Positions 9,101-15,834 of a stretch of DNA of 43,711 bases are shown here, one piece after another (within the stretch, counting starts at the first letter, position 1; each line of letters opens with the position of its first letter). The stretch is from a virus, in IMG/VR virus record IMGVR_UViG_3300026484_000013, positions 1 to 43,711 of that record; one strand, 5' to 3'. The notes below the pieces were generated by a model. The model had not been told where the DNA came from. It did not search any database and worked only from the letters and a program-made list of their open reading frames with translations. The translations under genes and the position numbers were made by a program.

Positions 9101-9808
9101 TTATGCTCCTGTATTTACAGCCGGAGCTGTTCCTGTACTTACTGTACCTGCCTTATAAGAATTGTAAGCCCCTGCTGCGGAACTATACATACTTAATCCT
9201 TGTGCTAAACCGCCTATCGCCGCATTAGCGACACCTAAGGAACCTGAAGATGTGCTAGCTGTCCATCCTTTAACTTCTTGGTTGTTTGCCCCATTTATAC
9301 TATTTGATAAATCAACATCTATACCTGAGTCTTCAGTTTCTTTATTCATCAATAGGCTTTCAAGCTTACTTCCAATTTCTCTATGTGATTGTTCCCCAGC
9401 TTGAATTAGACCTGATTTACTCATTGATGCCTGTACCGCTTGAGCACTCCGCATTCTATTAGCAAGACGTCCTGTTATATGTTTTGTCGCTAGAGCATTG
9501 TCTGTTACACTAGAGGCTTTTTGATAAGCTAATTCAAAAGAAGTAAGCTTAGTAGCAAGTCCCATATTAATTTGTTGGTTAGAGTCTTTCATCTTTCCGC
9601 TCTTTATATCAAAGCGACGTAATAACTCTGCTTTTCTATTCTTAGCGTTTTGAGCCGCTAAATCCCGACTCCTACTAGCTGCTTGTGTATTTGCAAAATT
9701 TGCGTCCTCTGCTCGTTGGTCAGCCGCTTTATTAGCCGCGCTTGCGCTTGCCATTCCTACGCCAATTCCTGCTACCCCTACAACTACTGCTGCTATTGCT
9801 GCACTCAT
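9101..9808 (-). CDS. Internal virion protein, gp14-like
   Basis: The 235-residue protein opens with a hydrophobic Ala/Val/Gly segment (AAIAAVVVGVAGIGVGMA, residues 3-20) and then an Ala-rich helical region. A second Gly/Ala-rich stretch is near residues 190-215. T7 gp14 (196 residues) is the ejected protein that enters the outer membrane, and the N-terminal segment fits that role. Its ATG overlaps the stop of the upstream cupin-like gene, so translation is probably coupled. It starts the gp14-gp15-gp16 run. Confidence 0.8.
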   Translation of the reverse strand: MSAAIAAVVVGVAGIGVGMASASAANKAADQRAEDANFANTQAASRSRDLAAQNAKNRKAELLRRFDIKSGKMKDSNQQINMGLATKLTSFELAYQKASSVTDNALATKHITGRLANRMRSAQAVQASMSKSGLIQAGEQSHREIGSKLESLLMNKETEDSGIDVDLSNSINGANNQEVKGWTASTSSGSLGVANAAIGGLAQGLSMYSSAAGAYNSYKAGTVSTGTAPAVNTGA

Positions 9809-10200
9809 TAATTCTCCTTAAATATTTCTTCTACGAATAGTTCTCGTTCTGCATCCTCTACAGTTGTAGTATCAGTACGAAACACATTAACCCAAACACA
9901 ATCTGTAAGAGCATAGCCTATCTTTTGAACACCAGCCCTCCCTATAAATGTCTGAGGAGCTTTAAGTGTAACTTCTTGTTCACCATTGCTAATTACAATA
10001 GTACCTTCAGTTAAAAGGTTTAAACACGCTTTAGTGTGAGTTGCTCCAACTAATAGAGTACCTGCACCTATGAATAATTCCCTACAATACATACCGTCAA
10101 CAAAGTGATGTTTAGTAGGGAGTTCAAAACAATCAGGATGTTCAATTAACTGACTAGTTAAATCCTTTACTGCTAATTCATTTCCCATAATGGTCGCCAT
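9808..10200 (-). CDS. Small cupin-like protein
   Basis: This 130-residue protein has a beta-rich pattern typical of a single cupin barrel: FIGAGTLLVGATHTK, then LTEGTIVISNGE, then APQTFIGRAGVQKIGYAL. The classic metal-binding HxH plus Glu set is only partly present (H near 56, E near 65), so enzymatic activity is uncertain. Its start overlaps the SET-domain gene by 23 nt and its stop overlaps the gp14-like start, so the three are co-translated. It may be a virion-associated or accessory protein. A role linked to the SET protein is inferred from adjacency only. Confidence 0.6.
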   Translation of the reverse strand: MATIMGNELAVKDLTSQLIEHPDCFELPTKHHFVDGMYCRELFIGAGTLLVGATHTKACLNLLTEGTIVISNGEQEVTLKAPQTFIGRAGVQKIGYALTDCVWVNVFRTDTTTVEDAERELFVEEIFKEN

Positions 10201-10519
10201 AATCTACTAAGAGTTCTTCATCTGCCTTTATATCTCTACAAGCAACACAATTAACACCTACAAACTTACAATTAGGAGTATCACTATGATTAGTAAATCT
10301 CCCTAATAAAGACCTATGGTAAGCATCTACGAATATTTCATCTAGTACCTCACCATTCCTAATGTCTTTTAACACTTTAACTCCAATCCCATGAATAGGG
10401 CTGGTAAATAAAGTATAGCATTTGAATTCATCAATCAATACATTATCTAAATGTACAAATTGCTGTACCTCTTGTTCAGTCATGTTAAAGCTTTTAATAG
10501 TCTTAGAATACCCTAGCAT
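10178..10519 (-). CDS. Minimal SET-domain protein (putative lysine methyltransferase)
   Basis: SET domains transfer methyl groups from S-adenosylmethionine to protein lysines. From the ATG at 10519 (AAGGA site six bases upstream) the protein has 113 residues. It shows the whole set of core motifs: HGIGVKV (43-49) with the GxG turn, an IxxGE step (53-57), RFTNHSDTPN (74-83) for cofactor binding and the pseudoknot, and EELLVDYG (101-108) with the catalytic Tyr107. It lacks a large insert and the post-SET cysteines, like the roughly 119-residue vSET of a chlorovirus. A longer frame to 10564 has no better start. The gene overlaps its neighbours on both sides. The fold is convincing; the substrate is unknown. 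Confidence 0.85.
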   Translation of the reverse strand: MLGYSKTIKSFNMTEQEVQQFVHLDNVLIDEFKCYTLFTSPIHGIGVKVLKDIRNGEVLDEIFVDAYHRSLLGRFTNHSDTPNCKFVGVNCVACRDIKADEELLVDYGDHYGK

Positions 10520-10787
10520 CTTTATCCTTCCACACAAACTTAAAAATCTCTTGCTTCGTATCATCGAAATGACCTACAAGCTGTCTATGGTTTTTCCATA
10601 CATTATCTAATCCTTCACAGAAATATATCGTCTTCTCGAATGACTTTAAATGCTTAACCATCTTTAGTAATTTCCTATCCCCTTGCATATGTAAGATAAA
10701 AATACCTTCGTCATTGTTAAAAGTGAAATCATACCATACGATATAACTATCACCATCTATTATACTCTTTGTATTAACTATATTCAT
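10503..10787 (-). CDS. Unknown protein preceding the SET gene
   Basis: I do not recognise this 94-residue protein. It is rich in aromatic and charged residues (YIVWYDFTF, IYFCEGLDNVW, FKFVWKDKD), with alternating patterns suggesting a small beta-rich fold, and has no signal peptide or membrane segment. An AGGAGG-type site precedes its ATG. Its end overlaps the start of the SET gene by 17 nt, so the pair is probably translated together. It is the first gene after an 88-bp gap, so it may begin a sub-operon. A partner of the SET protein is possible but unproven. Confidence 0.65.
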   Translation of the reverse strand: MNIVNTKSIIDGDSYIVWYDFTFNNDEGIFILHMQGDRKLLKMVKHLKSFEKTIYFCEGLDNVWKNHRQLVGHFDDTKQEIFKFVWKDKDARVF

Positions 10788-10875
10788 AGTGCCTCCTAAT
10801 ACTAATTCTAATGAGCGTAGAACTCTTTAAAAGACTCTAGGTAACCAATGGTATTCCTAAAGCCCTTTGAGAGAC
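10788..10875. other. Short gap between lysis genes and the SET cassette
   Basis: This is the only appreciable gap between the endolysin and the gp14-like genes. It has no clear match to the phage promoter block and no stable hairpin with a U-tract. It supplies the AGGAGG ribosome site of the gene ending at 10503. Confidence 0.5.
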
Positions 10876-11265
10876 CTAAGCCAACTCTATGTGAGGGAAA
10901 TCCTTGAAACTCCAAAATGCACCAAAGGTGATTGGAATTCTTAGTTTGATTGAAGCTCTTTTAAAATGCCATAGCATCCTCCAAAACATCAATTCACTCT
11001 CATCTGAGCCATCAAACGCGTTGTGACCCTTCTTATATGGTAATACATCAATAGCCAAACTTGGCATATAATTATGTTTACCTTTCTTAATAACACCATC
11101 AATCTGAGACTTTCCACTTTCGTAGAGTTCTTTTTGACGCTGTAAACTACGTGTAGCTTCAATAACACTAAAGTCATAATGTTTTATAACTTCATTACAT
11201 AGTGCTTGAAGTCTCTCATCAGCCGTATCTAGTATTAATCTAGAATGGTCTCCGAAACTAAACAT
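10876..11265 (-). CDS. Endolysin, M15-type peptidoglycan peptidase
   Basis: The enzyme probably cuts peptide stems of peptidoglycan at the end of infection. The 129 residues fit small VanY/L-alanyl-D-glutamate peptidase endolysins. Zinc-ligand patterns are KKGKHNYMPSLAIDV (His near 65, Asp near 73) and the terminal HIEL, with SLQRQKELYESGKS resembling the substrate-side helix of this family. It follows holin-type genes, and its AAGGAG ribosome site lies in the end of the preceding gene. T7 itself uses an early amidase (gp3.5), and none is found here, so this is probably the only soluble lysin. Confidence 0.85.
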   Translation of the reverse strand: MFSFGDHSRLILDTADERLQALCNEVIKHYDFSVIEATRSLQRQKELYESGKSQIDGVIKKGKHNYMPSLAIDVLPYKKGHNAFDGSDESELMFWRMLWHFKRASIKLRIPITFGAFWSFKDFPHIELA

Positions 11266-11266
11266 A

Positions 11267-11671
11267 TTAACTCCTTGCTAATATAAATAATGAACCAATC
11301 ATACCGGAAATCAATCCACCTATAATCACCCTAACAACCCAAGTCTGAGAGGCTTCAAGCTTCTTTAATCGTGCATCACGACCTTCATCCGCTTGGGCAT
11401 TAACCTTTAAAGCCGTACATCCTTCCCCACTCTGAGCCTCTTCAATGCGTCTTACTTTATCGTGTACCCTATCAAAGGACTCTTTAAGGTTCTCTTCAAG
11501 GTTATGAAATTTCTCCATTAGTATATTTTGTTTAGTAATCACATCTATAACATCATCTAATTTCTTAGTAGTAGTACCAACAGCACCCGCTAAGTGTTCG
11601 ATTGACTGAGCCATGAGGTCTATATGTTTATCATGCTCAACTACAAGGTTCTTTAATTCTTCTTCTTTCAC
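11267..11671 (-). CDS. XhlA-like coiled-coil protein with C-terminal membrane anchor
   Basis: This 134-residue protein has a long Glu/Lys/Leu coiled coil over about residues 1-105 (EELKNLVVEHDKHIDLM) and one membrane segment near the C-terminus (VVRVIIGGLISGMIGSLFIL). That layout matches XhlA/hemolysin-type lysis accessory proteins, which sit on the cytoplasmic face and work with a holin. It overlaps the holin stop and is followed directly by the endolysin. A spanin is less likely because there is no N-terminal anchor or lipobox. Confidence 0.6.
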   Translation of the reverse strand: MKEEELKNLVVEHDKHIDLMAQSIEHLAGAVGTTTKKLDDVIDVITKQNILMEKFHNLEENLKESFDRVHDKVRRIEEAQSGEGCTALKVNAQADEGRDARLKKLEASQTWVVRVIIGGLISGMIGSLFILARS

Positions 11672-12030
11672 TATTTCCCTTTAGTGGCATTTAAACCATT
11701 AACACCAAATGATGCGCCAACGATTGCTGTAAACATAGTTGTAATAGGTACAAATAAATCTGTTAGACTTGTAATAGCTAATTTAACTTCCTCAGGTTTA
11801 AACCCAAATGATTGCATTAATACTAACACCATAACTAACGATATATACACCACATACATACTAGATACTTTTGTTGATATGTTTCGTCTCATAAGTCCAT
11901 TAGGGTCTAAGGTTTTAACCATAAGAGCCTTTGCCTCTGCACTTTCCATATCTGTTTCAATAAACTCTGAGGCTATATTCTCGATGGATTTCACCACACC
12001 GCCTCCGAAGAGACTAGCAACCCAGCCCAT
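11671..12030 (-). CDS. Holin (3TM gene-transfer-agent type)
   Basis: The 119 residues begin with an amphipathic segment (MGWVASLFGGGVVKSIENIA), then a charged part, then two hydrophobic segments near residues 57-78 (MYVVYISLVMVLVLMQ) and 88-112. This resembles the family of 3TM holins described for gene transfer agent release. A holin would accumulate in the inner membrane and open it so that the M15 endolysin reaches the wall. Its ATG overlaps the preceding stop and its stop overlaps the XhlA-like start, a tightly coupled lysis cassette. Confidence 0.75.
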   Translation of the reverse strand: MGWVASLFGGGVVKSIENIASEFIETDMESAEAKALMVKTLDPNGLMRRNISTKVSSMYVVYISLVMVLVLMQSFGFKPEEVKLAITSLTDLFVPITTMFTAIVGASFGVNGLNATKGK

Positions 12031-12341
12031 TAGAGTTCCTCAGGCTTTGTAGGTTTTGGGTATTTCTCTTTAATAGCCTTAATTGTGTCAACCCATAGAG
12101 TTGTACCATTAACTTCATCATCAAACCTTAAGTCATCTTGATTAATCTCTGCATACGCACTAACTCTTGCATTTATACAAGCAGTTAATTTATCATTATA
12201 GAACTCCATATCGTTGTCACGAAGTCTATAAGTATCGTAATGTTCCGGAGTCTCCGTAGAGACCTCCACACCTGTTGAGTAAGTACCTAATACTTTATCT
12301 CCAACTATTTGTTTAAACCCGTGTTTTACGTAAATGTCCAT
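12030..12341 (-). CDS. Unknown protein between tail and lysis genes
   Basis: This 103-residue soluble acidic protein is not recognised. It has mixed strands at the N-terminus (DIYVKHGFKQIVGDKVLGTY) and ends in a Lys/Pro-rich tail (KEKYPKPTKPEEL). It follows the tail fibre and RCC1-type genes, and its stop overlaps the holin start by 1 nt. Small genes in this position often encode tail-fibre assembly chaperones; that is only a suggestion. Confidence 0.6.
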   Translation of the reverse strand: MDIYVKHGFKQIVGDKVLGTYSTGVEVSTETPEHYDTYRLRDNDMEFYNDKLTACINARVSAYAEINQDDLRFDDEVNGTTLWVDTIKAIKEKYPKPTKPEEL

Positions 12342-12350
12342 TAAGACTCC

Positions 12351-14039
12351 TTAAAAGTGTACTCTAGTTAAATGAGAGTAATAAGATGTATCTGATGTTT
12401 GACCATTACAGTTACCATATCCATTATAACCACAAGCATATAAATTACCATCAGTTAGCTTAAAGTATGTTGCATTCGCACTAGAGTAACCTGAAGTACC
12501 AAAAGACTCAATTTTACCTACTTCAGTAAAGTTTACTTGAGCTGGCGCGTTCATCTGAGTTGTATGGTCTAAACCAAGCTCTCCGTGTGCATTATAACCC
12601 CAAGACCACAAAGTATCGTCAGTCTTTACTATAAATAGTGAAGGGTAATCCGTGGCATCTGCGCCGATTGTTTGATGTAATAATTTAACGTTATCTGTAA
12701 CATATTGAAACGACGTTTGGTCTGTGGTATTATCAATACCTAAGTGTCCATAATTATTTCTACCAACTGAATATAACTCTCCAGCCTCAGTTACCATATA
12801 AACTGCATGCCACCCAATTTCTATTTGACGCACAGGGTCTGTTAATACATCGTGATTAGAGTTATAGTTTACTTCTCTGAAAGTAGTTCGTTGGTCAGTA
12901 GTACCATCAGCACATTGACCATAACCATTATAACCTGTGCACCAAACTTTACCTGATGCTGTAATAACATAAGTAGCACTTGTATATTTATCATCAGTAT
13001 AGCCACTCCCCATAATAACATCTGAGATAGCTTCATCGTTAAAAGTAGAAGGGTCTACTAATGTGAAAGTGTCTAGGTTAGTTGTATCACCTGTACCTAG
13101 TTGTCCATAGCCATTATATCCTGTTACAAACAAATTACCATTTTCAGTTAGGATGGATGTGTATGCTACATTATCCCCTTCCGTAACTACCTTGATAGCC
13201 TTGTCTCCTGCATAATCATTTGGATTATAAGCTCTAGTCCAAGTGTATGTATTTGTTGTGTTACCAATACCTAACTCTCCATGCCCATTATCACCAGCAC
13301 TCCATACAGAACCATCAGTCTTGATTATCTTAGCACTAGGTTGTTCGTCTTGGTCACCATGACTTGATGTATTGTAATCAACAACATTAGTAGACATTAA
13401 TACGAATGTGTTTTGTTGTGCTGTATTACCAATACCAAAGTGCCCTTCAGATTGTAACCCTCTACCATAGAGTTTTCCATCAACATATAAGATTGCAATA
13501 TGGCGTCCAACAACCCAAATCTTAGCTATTTCTATCCCTTGTTGCTCTGCCGGTTGATTTAATTCTTGCATAGATTGAGCGTTAGCCGCCCCATTTATAT
13601 TAGCCCAACCACCATTATTGTAGCCCCAAAACATAATCTTATTTGCTCTATTTACAAAAGCCATAAAGTGATATGAGGGCATACTTCTACCTTGATTAAG
13701 AGGCATTAGTTTAACACTTCTCTCGTCGAAGAATGAATTGTATAACTCACTATATTCAGCTAGGGTTAAACCTCCAAACTTATCGACACTTAAAGGTGTG
13801 TCATCATCTGCAACAACAGTGCCACCTACATTCTTAATATTAATATTACCTTGCCAAGTAGCGAAGGTGTCTTGCATTTTCTTATGATTTGGGATGGTAA
13901 CATCTACTATATCACCAATATCATTAATAACTTTGATTGTAACATCTTGTGCTACGTCACTATAGAATACGTCAGACACCTTAGATGCCCAACTTTGTAC
14001 TAAGTCTGTAAACTTAGCTATATCTGTACTTAAACTCAT
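12351..14039 (-). CDS. RCC1-repeat beta-propeller protein, putative tail/receptor-binding protein
   Basis: The 562-residue protein has an N-terminal part of about 100 residues and then eight RCC1-type blades. Signatures such as WSAGDNGHGELGIGNTTNT, FVTGYNGYGQLGTGDTTN, YSVGRNNYGHLGIDNTTD and WSWGYNAHGELGLDHTTQ recur every 50-60 residues. RCC1 repeats form a closed propeller used for binding. The gene lies 11 bp after the tail-fibre gene and before the lysis genes, so it is probably a virion appendage that binds the host surface. No peptidase, lyase or membrane segment is visible. The repeats are certain; virion location and receptor binding are inferred. Confidence 0.8.
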   Translation of the reverse strand: MSLSTDIAKFTDLVQSWASKVSDVFYSDVAQDVTIKVINDIGDIVDVTIPNHKKMQDTFATWQGNINIKNVGGTVVADDDTPLSVDKFGGLTLAEYSELYNSFFDERSVKLMPLNQGRSMPSYHFMAFVNRANKIMFWGYNNGGWANINGAANAQSMQELNQPAEQQGIEIAKIWVVGRHIAILYVDGKLYGRGLQSEGHFGIGNTAQQNTFVLMSTNVVDYNTSSHGDQDEQPSAKIIKTDGSVWSAGDNGHGELGIGNTTNTYTWTRAYNPNDYAGDKAIKVVTEGDNVAYTSILTENGNLFVTGYNGYGQLGTGDTTNLDTFTLVDPSTFNDEAISDVIMGSGYTDDKYTSATYVITASGKVWCTGYNGYGQCADGTTDQRTTFREVNYNSNHDVLTDPVRQIEIGWHAVYMVTEAGELYSVGRNNYGHLGIDNTTDQTSFQYVTDNVKLLHQTIGADATDYPSLFIVKTDDTLWSWGYNAHGELGLDHTTQMNAPAQVNFTEVGKIESFGTSGYSSANATYFKLTDGNLYACGYNGYGNCNGQTSDTSYYSHLTRVHF

Positions 14040-14050
14040 TTAGTTCCTTC

Positions 14051-15826
14051 TTATATATATTTTATACAATACATTACTGTACCATTTCTAGGTCTAGTTT
14101 CTTTACCACCAAAGCTCGTCTGAGCAGGCTTGGTGTACCCATTATTATTTCGATACCAACCATACCTATCTGTGTCCGATTTGAATATAGCACGCCAACT
14201 CAGAGATAACTCAGGATGTTTATGTTCTTTTATCATATCCATCTGTAAACTACCAAAAGGTCTATTAGCATCTACACCAGCTCCGTCATCGAAGCCTCTT
14301 ATAAATTCCCCACGATAGTCAGGAACTCTAAAAGTAGTAGAGCCATCACCATCGCTATAAGCAACCTTTCTGTTAATATGCCACTCTTCATCTGTAACTA
14401 GATTTCCACTTGTCTGAGCATACTCCCAAAGCTTAGGAGCATCCGCCCTCTTGTAAAGTGTACCATCAGCCTTAAGACAATCATTGAACGGAGTCAACCC
14501 TGTCATCATTACCAACTCACCAACTCTACTAGTCTTTGGATACTCACGCATAGTGTCTATAATACCAATAGCTTCACCTTGCTCTATATCAATGATACCA
14601 CCAATAATAGCAGCGTGTTCTATATTAGTTTGTATATCGTAATCAGCACTAGAGGTAATAACGCTATTAAATTTCTTTAATGAATATTTCTCTGTATCTT
14701 CTTTTACTTCTAGTCTTAAAGTAACCGGAGCATTTGGAAAACCATTCTTACCTATAGTTAGTAACCCAAGCATACTAAAGATAGTTATATCCCCTGATGT
14801 AGTTTCTACTATAGCCTCGCGTGTATAGACTGTAGTATCATCAGATACATCTACTATTCTAAAATTAATAGTACGCTCGCCATTTGTATGGGACTCTAAA
14901 GTTAGAGTTTGATTTAAACTATAACTAGCGTTCTTCTTAAATGTAATCGTATTGGAACTCTCATCTATTTCAAATACTTCATCATCAGTTGAGGGGACTA
15001 TAGTATCAATAGGAACTTCTGTAAATACATCAGGAATTCTATCTAATACATACCCACTCGTTTGTGTTCCTTCAACTTCTCCTTGAGAACTTGCAAGATT
15101 GTTAACAGCTTCTGTATTTAAAGCAATCTGAGCTGTATTATTAGCAACAGCATCTATTAACTCTTGCCCAACAGCATTAAATGCTTCTACTTGCCAATGC
15201 TTAGCTGAGTAGAAAGAGCAATCACAATGACTAAAAGTACCATCACCATTACTTGTATATGTCTTTACATTTACATTATGGTCTTCATTTGCAAAACTAT
15301 TAGCTGACATTTCATTAGCTTTAGCTTCCCAAGCTCTAAGTTGAGCCTCGTGGGCATTATCCTCAGCACCAGCGATTATGTCAATATTATTGTAGTTAAA
15401 CTCAATTTGAGCTAGAGCCGCATGTACTGCATCTAATTCGTCTTTGTCTGTATAAAGAGCCTCAAGAGCATCTGAAACAGAGTATACTTTTTCTATGTGT
15501 TCCATATTATTAGCAAGTTCAACTATCATATTTAAACTAGCCGCAACATTTGTTACATCACTTGGAGCAGTATCTAAGCCCTCACCATCTGAACTTACTG
15601 AAATCTTTACAATATATCCAGCGGCTGGAGGAACTCTAAATACAACACTATTATTGATAATATCCCAATTACCACTTGTTATGTGATGGTCTGTATAACC
15701 TTCACCTATCACATCTTCATAATAAAAGTCTACTCTTACGTGACTTTCAGATAGTATAGGAGATATAACTGTAAATATCCTATTACTACCATCACCATTA
15801 TAGTTCTCTACAAAAGGAACTGCCAT
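14051..15826 (-). CDS. Tail fibre protein with T7 gp17-like N-terminus and collar domain
   Basis: The 591-residue protein starts with a segment typical of the tail-attachment domain of T7 gp17 fibres (VPFVENYNGDGSNRIFTV, then FRVPPAAGYIVKISVSSDG). The middle is a helical and beta-rich shaft (about 100-420). The C-terminus carries a phage tail-collar domain (FNDCLKADGTLYKR, then TFRVPDYRGEFIRGFDDGAG) and ends with ETRPRNGTVMYCIKYI, a common fibre tip. It probably forms the side fibres that touch the host. In T7 the fibre gene follows gp16; here it directly follows tail tubular protein B. Confidence 0.9.
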   Translation of the reverse strand: MAVPFVENYNGDGSNRIFTVISPILSESHVRVDFYYEDVIGEGYTDHHITSGNWDIINNSVVFRVPPAAGYIVKISVSSDGEGLDTAPSDVTNVAASLNMIVELANNMEHIEKVYSVSDALEALYTDKDELDAVHAALAQIEFNYNNIDIIAGAEDNAHEAQLRAWEAKANEMSANSFANEDHNVNVKTYTSNGDGTFSHCDCSFYSAKHWQVEAFNAVGQELIDAVANNTAQIALNTEAVNNLASSQGEVEGTQTSGYVLDRIPDVFTEVPIDTIVPSTDDEVFEIDESSNTITFKKNASYSLNQTLTLESHTNGERTINFRIVDVSDDTTVYTREAIVETTSGDITIFSMLGLLTIGKNGFPNAPVTLRLEVKEDTEKYSLKKFNSVITSSADYDIQTNIEHAAIIGGIIDIEQGEAIGIIDTMREYPKTSRVGELVMMTGLTPFNDCLKADGTLYKRADAPKLWEYAQTSGNLVTDEEWHINRKVAYSDGDGSTTFRVPDYRGEFIRGFDDGAGVDANRPFGSLQMDMIKEHKHPELSLSWRAIFKSDTDRYGWYRNNNGYTKPAQTSFGGKETRPRNGTVMYCIKYI

Positions 15827-15834
15827 TTAATCTC

